Shown here: piece after piece, positions 32,984 through 45,900 of the stretch
Position numbering within the stretch: the stretch's first letter is position 1
Layout of the letters: each line of letters begins with the position of its first letter
The notes under the pieces: generated by a model
What the model was told of the DNA's origin: nothing
The model's database searches: none
Seen by the model: the letters and a program-made list of their open reading frames with translations, nothing else
Made by a program: the position numbers and the translations under genes
Source of the DNA: Nomia melanderi
Lineage: Eukaryota; Arthropoda; Insecta; Hymenoptera; Halictidae
Length of the DNA stretch: 64,000 nt
Reading direction: 5' to 3'
Assembly (NCBI RefSeq): GCF_051020985.1
Contig: NW_027475148.1
Location: 1,364,001 to 1,428,000 of the forward strand

Positions 32984-35900
32984 CTCGGCCCCTGGAGGGC
33001 CGAGGTCGTTCCTGCTTCACGGATTCATGCGCCAGGACCTTCTGCAGACAATGCAATCTGATTTATCGCGCTATCTGTTATAGAACCCGAGATATCACCA
33101 GATATATGCTGGATTTTTACATGACATTGGGTGTCGAATACCGAAAATCTGTAATTTTCTCGGCCCCTGGTGGTCCGAGGTCGTTCCCGCTGCACAGAAG
33201 CATGCGCCAGGGCCTCCTGCAGACAATTCACTTTGGTTTATTGCGCTATCTCTAATAGCATCCGAGATATCACCAGATTTATATTGGATTTTTCCCCGAC
33301 CATGAGTGTCTGGCCCCATGAGACGGAGGTTTTCTCGACCCCTCGTGGTCCGACGTCGTTCCTGCTGCACAGAATCATGCGCCAGGGCTTCCTGCAGACA
33401 ATGCACTTTGATTTATCGCGCTATCTCTAATAGCACCCGAGATATCACTAGATATATATTGGATTTTTCCCCGACCCTGAGTGTCCGGCCCCATGAGACG
33501 GTGGTTTTCTCGGCCCCTGGTGATCCGAGGTCGTTCCCGCTGCACACATTCATGCGCCAGGGCCTGCTGCAGACAAGTCACTTTGGTTTATTGCGCTATC
33601 TCTTATAGCACCCGAGATATCACCAGATATATATTGGATTTTCCCATGACCCTGAGTGTCCGTCCCCATGAGACGGTGGTTTTCTCGGCCCCTGGCGGTC
33701 CGATGTCGTTCCTGCTGCACAGATTCATGCGCAAGGGCCTCCTACGGACAATGCACTTTGATTTATTGCGCTATCTCTAATGGCAACCGAGATATCACCA
33801 GATATATAATGGATTTTTCCCTGACCCTGACAGTCCGGCCCCATGAGACGGTGGTTTTCTTGGCCCCTGGTGGTCCGAGGTCGTTCCCGCTGCACAGATT
33901 CATCCGCCAGGGCCTCCTACACATAATTCACTTTGGTTTATTGCGCTATCTCTAATAGCACCCGAGATATCGCCAGATATATATTGGATTTTTCCCTGAC
34001 CCTGAGGGTCCGGCCCCATGAGACGGTGGTTTTCTCGGCCCCTGGTGGTCCGAGGCCGTTCCCGCTGCCCAGATTCATGCGGCAGGGCCTCCTGCAGATA
34101 ATTCACTTTGATTTATTGCGCCATCTGTAATAGCACCCGAGATATCACCAGATATATGCTGGATTTTTACATGACATTGTGTGACGGATACCGAAAATCT
34201 GTAATTCTCTCGGCCCCTGGTGGTCCGATGTCGTTCCTGCTGCACAGATTCATGCGCAAGTTCCTCCTGCAGATAATTCACTTTGGTTTATTGCGCTATC
34301 TCTAATAGCACCCGAGATATCACCAGATATATATTGGATTTTCCCCTGACCCTGAGTGTCCGGCCCCATGAGACGGTGGTTTTCTCGTCCCCTGTTGGTC
34401 CGAGGTCGTTCCCGCTGCACAGATGCAAGCGCCAGGGCCTCCTGCAGATAATTCACTTTGGTTTATTGCGCTATCTCTAATAGCATCCGAGATATCACCA
34501 GATATATATTGGATTTTTCCCCGTCCCTGAGTGTCCGGCCCCATGAGACGGTGTTTTTCTCGGCCCCTGGTGGTCCGGCGTCGTTCCTGGTGCACAGATT
34601 CATGCGACAGGGCCTCCCGCAGAAAATGCACTTTGATTTATTGCGCTATATCTAATAGCATCCGAGATATCACCAGATATATATTGGATTTTTCCCCGAC
34701 CCTGAGTGTCCGGCCCCATGAGACGGTGGTTTTCTCGGCCCCTGGTGGTCCGACGTCGTTCCTGCTGCACAGATTCATGCGACAGGGCCTCCCGCAGACA
34801 ATGCACTTTGATTCATTGCCCTATCTCTAATAGCACCCGAGATATCACCAGATATATATTGGATTTTTCCCTGCCCCTGACAGTCCGGCCCCCTGAGGCG
34901 GTGGCTTTCTCGGCCACTGGTGGTCCGAGGTCGTTCCCGCTGCACAGATTCATGCGCCAGGGCCTCCCGCAGACAATGCACTTTGATTCATTGCCCTATC
35001 TCTAATAGCACCCGAGATATGTCCAGATATATATTGATTTTTTCACTGACCCTGGGTGTCCGGCCCCATGTGTCGGTGGTTTGTTCGGCCCTTGGTGGTC
35101 CGAGGTCCTTCCCGCTGCACAGACCCATGCGCGGGGTCTCCCTGCAGATAATTCACTATGGATTATTGCGCTATCTGTAATAGCACCCGAGATATCACCA
35201 GATATATATTAGATTTTTCCCTGACCCTGAGTGTCCGGCCCCATGAGACGGTGTTTGTCTCGGCCCCTGGTGGTCCGAGGTCGTTCCCGCTGCACAGATT
35301 CATGCGCCAGGGCCTCCTGCAGATAATTCACTTTGGTTTATTGCGCTATCCCTAATAGCACCCGAGATATCACCAGATATATATTGGATTTTTCCCCGAC
35401 CCTGAGTGTCCGGCCCCATGAGACGGCGGTTTCCTCGGCCGCTGGTGTTCCGACGTCGTTCCTGCTGCACAGATGCATGCGCCAGGGCCTCCTGCAGTTA
35501 ATTCACTTTGTTTTATTGCGCTATCTCTAATAGCACCCGAGATATCACCAGATATATATTGGATTTTTCCCTGACCCTGAGTGTCCGGCCCCATGTGTCG
35601 GTGGTTTTCTCGGCCCCTGGTGATCCGAGGTCGTTCCCGCTGCACAGATTCATGCGCCAGGGCCTCCTGCAGATAATTCACTTTGGTTTATTGCGCTATC
35701 TCTAATAGCACCCGAGATATCACCAGATATATGTTAGATTTTTCCCTGACCCTGAGTGTCCGGCCCCATGAGACGGTGGTTGTCTCGGCCCCTGGTGGTC
35801 CGAGGTCGTTCCCGCTGCACAGATTCATGCGCCAGGGCTTCCTGCAGACACTGCACTTTGATTTATCGCGCTATCTGTAATAGCACCCGAGATATCACCA

Positions 35901-38058
35901 GATATATGCTGGATTTTTCCATGACCTTGGGTGACGGATACCGAAAATCTGTAATTTTCTCGGCCCCTGGTCGTCCGAGGTCGTTCCCGCTGCACAGATT
36001 CATGCGCCAGGGCCTCCTACATACAATGCAATTTGATTTATTGCGCTATCTGTAATAGCACCCGAGATATCACCAGATATATATTTGATTTTTCGCTGAC
36101 CCTGAGTGTCCGGCCCCATGAGACGGTGGTTTTCTCGGCCCCTGGTGGTCCGAGGTCGTTCCCGCTGCACAGATTCATGCGCCAGGGCCTCCTGCAGATA
36201 ATTCACTTTGGTATATTGCGCTATCTCTAATAGCACCCGAGGTATCACCAGATATATATTGGATTTTCCCCTGAACCTGAGTGTCCGGCCCCATGAGACG
36301 GTGGTTCTCTCGGCCCCTGGTGGTCCGAGGTCGATCCCGCTGCCCAGATTCATGCGACAGGGCTTCCTGCAGACAATGCACTTTGATTTATCGCGCTATC
36401 TGTAATAGCACCCGAGACAGCACCACATATATGCTGTATTTTTACACGACTTTGGGTGCCGGACACCGAAAATCTGTAAGTTTCTCGGCCCCTGGAGGGC
36501 CGAGGTCGTTCCTGCTTCACGGATTCATGCGCCAGGACCTTCTGCAGACAATGCAATCTGATTTATCGCGCTATCTGTTATAGAACCCGAGATATCACCA
36601 GATATATGCTGGATTTTTACATGACATTGGGTGTCGAATACCGAAAATCTGTAATTTTCTCGGCCCCTGGTGGTCCGAGGTCGTTCCCGCTGCACAGATG
36701 CATGCGCCAGGGCCTCCTGCAGACAATTCACTTTGGTTTATTGCGCTATCTCTAATAGCATCCGAGATATCACCCGATTTATATTGGATTTTTCCCCGAC
36801 CATGAGTGTCTGGCCCCATGAGACGGAGGTTTTCTCGACCCCTCGTGGTCCGACGTCATTCCTGCTGCACAGAATCATGCGCCAGGGCTTCCTGCAGACA
36901 ATGCACTTTGATTTATCGCGCTATCTCTAATAGCACCCGAGATATCACTAGATATATATTGGATTTTTCCCCGACCCTGAGTGTCCGGCCCCATGAGACG
37001 GCGGTTTCCTCGGCCGCTGGTGTTCCGACGTCGTTCCTGCTGCACAGATGCATGCGCCAGGGCCTCCTGCAGTTAATTCACTTTGTTTTATTGCGCTATC
37101 TCTAATAGCACCCGAGATATCACCAGATATATATTGGATTTTTCCCTGACCCTGAGTGTCCGGCCCCATGTGTCGGTGGTTTTCTCGGCCCCTGGTGATC
37201 CGAGGGCGTTCCCGCTGCACAGATTCATGCGCCAGGGCCTCCTGCAGATAATTCACTTTGGTTTATTGCGCTATCTCTAATAGCACCCGAGATATCACCA
37301 GATATATGTTAGATTTTTCCCTGACCCTGAGTGTCCGGCCCCATGAGACGGTGGTTGTCTCGGCCCCTGGTGGTCCGAGGTCGTTCCCGCTGCACAGATT
37401 CATGCGCCAGGGCTTCCTGCAGACACTGCACTTTGATTTATCGCGCTATCTGTAATAGCACCCGAGATATCACCAGATATATGCTGGATTTTTCCATGAC
37501 CTTGGGTGACGGATACCGAAAATCTGTAATTTTCTCGGCCCCTGGTCGTCCGAGGTCGTTCCCGCTGCACAGATTCATGCGCCAGGGCCTCCTACATACA
37601 ATGCAATTTGATTTATTGCGCTATCTGTAATAGCACCCGAGATATCACCAGATATATATTTGATTTTTCGCTGACCCTGAGTGTCCGGCCCCATGAGACG
37701 GTGGTTTTCTCGGCCCCTGGTGGTCCGAGGTCGTTCCCGCTGCACAGATTCATGCGCCAGGGCCTCCTGCAGATAATTCACTTTGGTATATTGCGCTATC
37801 TCTAATAGCACCCGAGGTATCACCAGATATATATTGGATTTTCCCCTGAACCTGAGTGTCCGGCCCCATGAGACGGTGGTTCTCTCGGCCCCTGGTGGTC
37901 CGAGGTCGATCCCGCTGCCCAGATTCATGCGACAGGGCTTCCTGCAGACAATGCACTTTGATTTATCGCGCTATCTGTAATAGCACCCGAGACAGCACCA
38001 CATATATGCTGTATTTTTACACGACTTTGGGTGCCGGACACCGAAAATCTGTAAGTTT
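32984..38058 (+). repeat. 29-monomer repeat, copy 1 (5,075 bp)
   Basis: 32,984-35,567 repeats at 38,059-40,642, offset 5,075, exactly 29 x 175. About eight differences are seen, such as GAAGCATG/GATGCATG (33,209), CACCAGATTTAT/CACCCGATTTAT (about 33,273), TCGTTCC/TCATTCC (33,357), AGACAAGTC/AGACAATTC (33,575), TCTTATAGC/TCTAATAGC (33,601) and CACCCGAG/CACCAGAG (33,961). The rest of this unit, 35,375-38,058, is a nested 9-monomer tandem. The unit contains two monomers with TAATGGCAACCGAG and TATATAATGG, a motif that becomes common after 43 kb. Confidence 0.9.
35375..36949 (+). repeat. Nested 9-monomer tandem, copy 1 (1,575 bp)
   Basis: 35,375-36,998 matches 36,950-38,573 at offset 1,575, exactly 9 x 175. 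I see one difference in 1,624 bp (CGAGGTCGTT at about 35,631, CGAGGGCGTT at about 37,206). The unit carries three B monomers (35,929; 36,454; 36,629), including one with GGGTGCCGGACACCG and one with GGGTGTCGAATACCG, plus a monomer ending CTATCTGTTATAGAACCC. This is the most recent-looking duplication in the window. Confidence 0.94.
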
Positions 38059-38573
38059 CTCGGCCCCTGGAGGGCCGAGGTCGTTCCTGCTTCACGGATT
38101 CATGCGCCAGGACCTTCTGCAGACAATGCAATCTGATTTATCGCGCTATCTGTTATAGAACCCGAGATATCACCAGATATATGCTGGATTTTTACATGAC
38201 ATTGGGTGTCGAATACCGAAAATCTGTAATTTTCTCGGCCCCTGGTGGTCCGAGGTCGTTCCCGCTGCACAGATGCATGCGCCAGGGCCTCCTGCAGACA
38301 ATTCACTTTGGTTTATTGCGCTATCTCTAATAGCATCCGAGATATCACCCGATTTATATTGGATTTTTCCCCGACCATGAGTGTCTGGCCCCATGAGACG
38401 GAGGTTTTCTCGACCCCTCGTGGTCCGACGTCATTCCTGCTGCACAGAATCATGCGCCAGGGCTTCCTGCAGACAATGCACTTTGATTTATCGCGCTATC
38501 TCTAATAGCACCCGAGATATCACTAGATATATATTGGATTTTTCCCCGACCCTGAGTGTCCGGCCCCATGAGA
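36950..38573 (+). repeat. Nested 9-monomer tandem, copy 2
   Basis: Second copy of the 1,575-bp unit, with B monomers at 37,504, 38,029 and 38,204. It starts and ends in monomers with CACTAGATATATATTGG. At the right end GGTGGTTTTCTCGG replaces GGCGGTTTCCTCGG. Its second half also forms the left part of the copy at 40,947-42,961. Confidence 0.93.
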
Positions 38574-40642
38574 CGGTGGTTTTCTCGGCCCCTGGTGATC
38601 CGAGGTCGTTCCCGCTGCACACATTCATGCGCCAGGGCCTGCTGCAGACAATTCACTTTGGTTTATTGCGCTATCTCTAATAGCACCCGAGATATCACCA
38701 GATATATATTGGATTTTCCCATGACCCTGAGTGTCCGTCCCCATGAGACGGTGGTTTTCTCGGCCCCTGGCGGTCCGATGTCGTTCCTGCTGCACAGATT
38801 CATGCGCAAGGGCCTCCTACGGACAATGCACTTTGATTTATTGCGCTATCTCTAATGGCAACCGAGATATCACCAGATATATAATGGATTTTTCCCTGAC
38901 CCTGACAGTCCGGCCCCATGAGACGGTGGTTTTCTTGGCCCCTGGTGGTCCGAGGTCGTTCCCGCTGCACAGATTCATCCGCCAGGGCCTCCTACACATA
39001 ATTCACTTTGGTTTATTGCGCTATCTCTAATAGCACCAGAGATATCGCCAGATATATATTGGATTTTTCCCTGACCCTGAGGGTCCGGCCCCATGAGACG
39101 GTGGTTTTCTCGGCCCCTGGTGGTCCGAGGCCGTTCCCGCTGCCCAGATTCATGCGGCAGGGCCTCCTGCAGATAATTCACTTTGATTTATTGCGCCATC
39201 TGTAATAGCACCCGAGATATCACCAGATATATGCTGGATTTTTACATGACATTGTGTGACGGATACCGAAAATCTGTAATTCTCTCGGCCCCTGGTGGTC
39301 CGATGTCGTTCCTGCTGCACAGATTCATGCGCAAGTTCCTCCTGCAGATAATTCACTTTGGTTTATTGCGCTATCTCTAATAGCACCCGAGATATCACCA
39401 GATATATATTGGATTTTCCCCTGACCCTGAGTGTCCGGCCCCATGAGACGGTGGTTTTCTCGTCCCCTGTTGGTCCGAGGTCGTTCCCGCTGCACAGATG
39501 CAAGCGCCAGGGCCTCCTGCAGATAATTCACTTTGGTTTATTGCGCTATCTCTAATAGCATCCGAGATATCACCAGATATATATTGGATTTTTCCCCGTC
39601 CCTGAGTGTCCGGCCCCATGAGACGGTGTTTTTCTCGGCCCCTGGTGGTCCGGCGTCGTTCCTGGTGCACAGATTCATGCGACAGGGCCTCCCGCAGAAA
39701 ATGCACTTTGATTTATTGCGCTATATCTAATAGCATCCGAGATATCACCAGATATATATTGGATTTTTCCCCGACCCTGAGTGTCCGGCCCCATGAGACG
39801 GTGGTTTTCTCGGCCCCTGGTGGTCCGACGTCGTTCCTGCTGCACAGATTCATGCGACAGGGCCTCCCGCAGACAATGCACTTTGATTCATTGCCCTATC
39901 TCTAATAGCACCCGAGATATCACCAGATATATATTGGATTTTTCCCTGCCCCTGACAGTCCGGCCCCCTGAGGCGGTGGCTTTCTCGGCCACTGGTGGTC
40001 CGAGGTCGTTCCCGCTGCACAGATTCATGCGCCAGGGCCTCCCGCAGACAATGCACTTTGATTCATTGCCCTATCTCTAATAGCACCCGAGATATGTCCA
40101 GATATATATTGATTTTTTCACTGACCCTGGGTGTCCGGCCCCATGTGTCGGTGGTTTGTTCGGCCCTTGGTGGTCCGAGGTCCTTCCCGCTGCACAGACC
40201 CATGCGCGGGGTCTCCCTGCAGATAATTCACTATGGATTATTGCGCTATCTGTAATAGCACCCGAGATATCACCAGATATATATTAGATTTTTCCCTGAC
40301 CCTGAGTGTCCGGCCCCATGAGACGGTGTTTGTCTCGGCCCCTGGTGGTCCGAGGTCGTTCCCGCTGCACAGATTCATGCTCCAGGGCCTCCTGCAGATA
40401 ATTCACTTTGGTTTATTGCGCTATCCCTAATAGCACCCGAGATATCACCAGATATATATTGGATTTTTCCCCGACCCTGAGTGTCCGGCCCCATGAGACG
40501 GCGGTTTTCTCGGCCGCTGGTGTTCCGACGTCGTTCCTGCTGCACAGATGCATGCGCCAGGGCCTCCTGCAGTTAATTCACTTTGTTTTATTGCGCTATC
40601 TCTAATAGCACCCGAGATATCACCAGATATATATTGGATTTT
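38059..40642 (+). repeat. 29-monomer repeat, copy 2 (partial)
   Basis: Copy of 32,984-35,567. It ends at GGATTTTCCCC versus GGATTTTTCCC, where the sequence switches to the order seen at 31.0 kb instead of the order following 35,567. It holds one B2 monomer (39,254) and one C monomer (40,090). CATGCTCCAGG near 40,378 and CACCAGAGATATCG near 39,036 are private changes. Confidence 0.9.
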
Positions 40643-40981
40643 CCCCTGACCCTGAGTGTCCAGCCCCATGAGACGGTGGTTTTCTCGGCCCCAGGTGGTT
40701 CGAGGTCGTTCCCCTGCACAGATTCGTGCGCCAGGGCCTCCTACAGACAATGCACTTTGATTTATTGGGCTATCTGTAATAGCACCCGAGAAAGCACCAT
40801 ATATATGCTGGATTTTTACATGACTTTGCGTGACGGATACAGAAAATCTGTAATTTTCTCGGCCCCTGGAAATCCGAGGTCGTTCCTGCTTCACAGATTC
40901 ATGCGCCATGGCCTCCTGCAGACAATGCACTTTGATTTATTGCGCCATCTGTAATAGCACCCGAGATATCACCAGATATAT
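40034..40981 (+). repeat. Segment shared with 30,410-31,357, second copy
   Basis: Overlaps the end of the 29-monomer copy and carries the order on to a B1 monomer (40,828). Private changes: CCTGGAAATCC (about 40,866) and GCGCCATGGCC (about 40,905). It then joins directly to a B2 monomer (41,003) of the 35.9/37.5-kb family, giving two adjacent B monomers of different subtypes 175 bp apart. Confidence 0.85.
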
Positions 40982-42961
40982 GCTGGATTTTTCCATGACC
41001 TTGGGTGACGGATACCGAAAATCTGTAATTTTCTCGGCCCCTGGTCGTCCGAGGTCGTTCCCGCTGCACAGATTCATGCGCCAGGGCCTCCTACATACAA
41101 TGCAATTTGATTTATTGCGCTATCTGTAATAGCACCCGAGATATCACCAGATATATATTTGATTTTTCGCTGACCCTGAGTGTCCGGCCCCATGAGACGG
41201 TGGTTTTCTCGGCCCCTGGTGGTCCGAGGTCGTTCCCGCTGCACAGATTCATGCGCCAGGGCCTCCTGCAGATAATTCACTTTGGTATATTGCGCTATCT
41301 CTAATAGCACCCGAGGTATCACCAGATATATATTGGATTTTCCCCTGAACCTGAGTGTCCGGCCCCATGAGACGGTGGTTCTCTCGGCCCCTGGTGGTCC
41401 GAGGTCGATCCCGCTGCCCAGATTCATGCGACAGGGCTTCCTGCAGACAATGCACTTTGATTTATCGCGCTATCTGTAATAGCACCCGAGACAGCACCAC
41501 ATATATGCTGTATTTTTACACGACTTTGGGTGCCGGACACCGAAAATCTGTAAGTTTCTCGGCCCCTGGAGGGCCGAGGTCGTTCCTGCTTCACGGATTC
41601 ATGCGCCAGGACCTTCTGCAGACAATGCAATCTGATTTATCGCGCTATCTGTTATAGAACCCGAGATATCACCAGATATATGCTGGATTTTTACATGACA
41701 TTGGGTGTCGAATACCGAAAATCTGTAATTTTCTCGGCCCCTGGTGGTCCGAGGTCGTTCCCGCTGCACAGATGCATGCGCCAGGGCCTCCTGCAGACAA
41801 TTCACTTTGGTTTATTGCGCTATCTCTAATAGCATCCGAGATATCACCAGATTTATATTGGATTTTTCCCCGACCATGAGTGTCTGGCCCCATGAGACGG
41901 AGGTTTTCTCGACCCCTCGTTGTCCGACGTCGTTCCTGCTGCACAGAATCATGCGCCAGGGCTTCCTGCAGACAATGCACTTTGATTTATCGCGCTATCT
42001 CTAATAGCACCCGAGATATCACTAGATATATATTGGATTTTTCCCCGACCCTGAGTGTCCGGCCCCATGAGACGGTGGTTTTCTCGGCCCCTGGTGATCC
42101 GAGGTCGTTCCCGCTGCACACATTCATGCGCCAGGGCCTGCTGCAGACAATTCACTTTGGTTTATTGCGCTATCTCTAATAGCACCCGAGATATCACCAG
42201 ATATATATTGGATTTTCCCATGACCCTGAGTGTCCGTCCCCATGAGACGGTGGTTTTCTCGGCCCCTGGCGGTCCGATGTCGTTCCTGCTGCACAGATTC
42301 ATGCGCAAGGGCCTCCTACGGACAATGCACTTTGATTTATTGCGCTATCTCTAATGGCAACCGAGATATCACCAGATATATAATGGATTTTTCCCTGACC
42401 CTGACAGTCCGGCCCCATGAGACGGTGGTTTTCTTGGCCCCTGGTGGTCCGAGGTCGTTCCCGCTGCACAGATTCATCCGCCAGGGCCTCCTACACATAA
42501 TTCACTTTGGTTTATTGCGCTATCTCTAATAGCACCCGAGATATCGCCAGATATATATTGGATTTTTCCCTGACCCTGAGGGTCCGGCCCCATGAGACGG
42601 TGGTTTTCTCGGCCCCTGGTGGTCCGAGGCCGTTCCCGCTGCCCAGATTCATGCGGCAGGGCCTCCTGCAGATAATTCACTTTGATTTATTGCGCCATCT
42701 GTAATAGCACCCGAGATATCACCAGATATATGCTGGATTTTTACATGACATTGTGTGACGGATACCGAAAATCTGTAATTCTCTCGGCCCCTGGTGGTCC
42801 GATGTCGTTCCTGCTGCACAGATTCATGCGCAAGTTCCTCCTGCAGATAATTCACTTTGGTTTATTGCGCTATCTCTAATAGCACCCGAGATATCACCAG
42901 ATATATATTGGATTTTCCCCTGACCCTGAGTGTCCGGCCCCATGAGACGGTGGTTTTCTCG
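40947..42961 (+). repeat. 2.0-kb copy of 37,448-39,462 (offset 3,499)
   Basis: The block repeats the right half of the nested 9-mer and the left part of the 29-monomer copy 2, in the same order (offset 20 x 175 minus 1). About five differences are seen, including CTCGTTGTCCGACGTCG near 41,928 and CACCAGATTTAT near 41,847. It has B monomers at 41,003, 41,528, 41,703 and 42,753; the last is the final B monomer before a 9.3-kb gap. It ends where CTCGGCCCCTGGTGG replaces CTCGTCCCCTGTTGG. Confidence 0.9.
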
Positions 42962-45900
42962 GCCCCTGGTGGTCCGAGGTCGTTCCCGCTGCACAGATTC
43001 ATGCGCCAGGGCCTACTGCAGATAATTCACTTTGGTTTATTGCGCTATCTCTAATAGCACCCGAGATATCACCAGATATATATTGGATTTTCCCCTGACC
43101 CTGAGTGTCCGGCCCCATGAGACGGTCGTTTTCTCGGCCCCTGGTGGTCCGAGGTCGTTCCCGCTCCACATATTCATGCGCCAGGGCCTCCTGCAGACAA
43201 TGCGCTTTGATTTATCGCGCTATCTCTAATGGCACCCGAGATATCACCAGATATATATTGGATTTTCCCCTGACCCTGAGTGTCCGTCCCCATGAGACGG
43301 TGGTTTTCTCGGCCCCTGGTGGTCCGAGGTCGTTCCCGCTCCACAGAATCATGAGCCAGGGCCTCCTGCAGACAATGCGCTTTGATTTATCGCGCTATCT
43401 CTAATGGCACTAGAGATATCACCAGATATATAATGGATTTTTCCGTGACCCTGACAGTCCGGCCCCATGAGACGGTGGTTTTCTCGGCCCCTGGTGGTCC
43501 GAGGTCGTTCCCGCTGCACGGATTCATGCGCCAGGGCTTCCTGCAGACAATGCACTTTGATTTATTGCGCCATCTCTACTAGCACCCGAGATATCACCAG
43601 ATATATATTGGATTTTTCCCTGACCCTGAGGGTCCGACCCCATGAGACGGTGGTTTTCTCGGCCCCTGGTGGTCCGAGGTCGTTCCCGCTGCCCAGATTC
43701 ATGCGCCAGGGCCTCCTACAGACAATGGACTTTGATTTATTGCGCTATCTGTAATAGCACCCGGGATATCACCGGATATATATTGGATTTTTCCCTGACC
43801 CTGAGTGTCCGGCGCCATGAGACGGTGGTTTTCTCGGCCCCTGGTGGTCCGAGGTCGTTCCCGCTGCCCAGATTCATGCGCCAGGGCCTCCTGCAGGCAA
43901 TGCAATTTGATTTATCGCGCTATCTCTAATAGCACCCGAGATATCACCAGATATATATTGCATTTTCCCCTGACCCTGAGTGTCCGGCCACATTAGACGG
44001 TGGTTTTCTCGGCCCCTGGTGGTCCGAGATCGTTCCCGCTGCCCAGATTCATGCGCCAGGGCCTCCTGCACATAATTCACTTTGGTTTATTGCGCTATCT
44101 CTAATAGCACCCGAGATATCACCAGACATATATTGGATTTTCCCCAGACCCTGAGTGTCCAGCCCCATGGGACTTTGGTTTTCTCGGCCCCTCGTGGTCC
44201 GAGGTCGTTCCCGCTGCCCAGATTCATGCGGCAGGGCCTCCTACAGACAATGCACTTTGATTTATTGCGCAATCTGTAATAGCACCGGAGATATCACCAG
44301 ATATATATTGGATTTTTCCCTGACCCTGAGTGTCCGGCCCCATGAGACGATGGTTTTCTCGGCCCCTGGTGGTCCGAGGTCGTTTCCGCTGCACAGATTC
44401 ATGCGCCAGGGCCTCCTACAGACAATGCACTTTGATTGATTGCGCTATCTGTAATAGCACCCGATATATCACCAGATATATATTGGATTTTTCCCTGACC
44501 TTGAGTTTCCGACCACACGAGACGGTGGTTTTCTCGGCCCCTGGTGGTCCGAGGTCGTTCCCGCTGCCCAGATTCATGCGCCAGGGCCTCCTACAGACAA
44601 TGCACTCTGATTTATTGCGCTATCTCTAATGGCAACCGAGATATCACCAGATATATAATGGATTTTTCCCTGACCCTGACAGTCCGGCCCCATGAGACGG
44701 TGGTTTTCTCGGCCCCTGGTGGTCCGAGGTCGTTCCCGCTGCACGGATTCATGCGCCAGGGCCTCCTACAGACAATGCACTCTGATTTATTGCGCCATCT
44801 GTAATAGCACCCGAGATATCACCAGATATATATTGGATTTTTCCCTGACCCTGAGTGTCCGGCCCCATGAGCCGGTGGTTTTCTCGGCCCCTCGTGGTCC
44901 GAGGTCGTTCCCGCTGCCCAGATTCATGCGCCAGGGCCTCCTGCAGACAATGCACTTTGATTTATTGCGCTATCTGTAATAGCACCCGAGATATCACCAG
45001 ATGTATATTCGATTTTTCCCTGACCCTGAGTGTCCGGCCCCATGAGACGGTGGTTTTCTCGGCCCCTGGTGGTCCGAGGTCGTTCCCGCTGCCCAGATTC
45101 ATGCGCCAGGGCCTCCTACAGACAATGGACTTTGATTTATTGCGCTATCTCTAATGGCAACCGAGATATCACCAGATATATAATGGATTTTTCCCTGACC
45201 CTGACAGTCCGGCCCCATGAGACGGTGGTTTTCTTGGCCCCTGGTGGTCCGAGGTCGTTCCCGCTGCACAGATTCATCCGCCAGGGCCTCCTGCACATAA
45301 TTCACTTTGGTTTATTGCGCTATCTCTAATAGCACCCGAGATATCGCCAGATATATATTGGATTTTTCCCTGACCCTGAGGGTCCGGCCCCATGAGACGG
45401 TGGTTTTCTCGGCCCCTGGTGGTCCGAGGCCGTTCCCGCTGCACGGATTCATGCGCCAGGGCTTCCTACAGACAATGCACTTTGATTTAGTGCGCTATCT
45501 CTAATAGCACCCGAGATATCACCAGATATATATTGGATTTTCCCCTGACCCTGAGTTTCCATCCCCATGAGACGGTGGTTTTCTCGGCCCCTGGTGGTCC
45601 GAGGTCGTTCCCGCTCCACAGAATCATGCGCCAGGGCCTCCTGCTGACAATGCGCTTTGATTTATCGCGCTATCTCTAATGGCACTAGAGATATCACCAG
45701 ATATATAATGGATTTTTCCGTGACCGTGACAGTCCGGCCCCATGAGACGGTGGTTTTCTCGGCCCCTGGTGGTCCGAGGTCGTTCCCGCTGCACGGATTC
45801 ATGCGCCAGGGCTTCCTGCAGACAATGCACTTTGATTTATTGCGCCATCTCTACTAGCACCCGAGATATCACCAGATATATATTGGATTTTTCCCTGACC

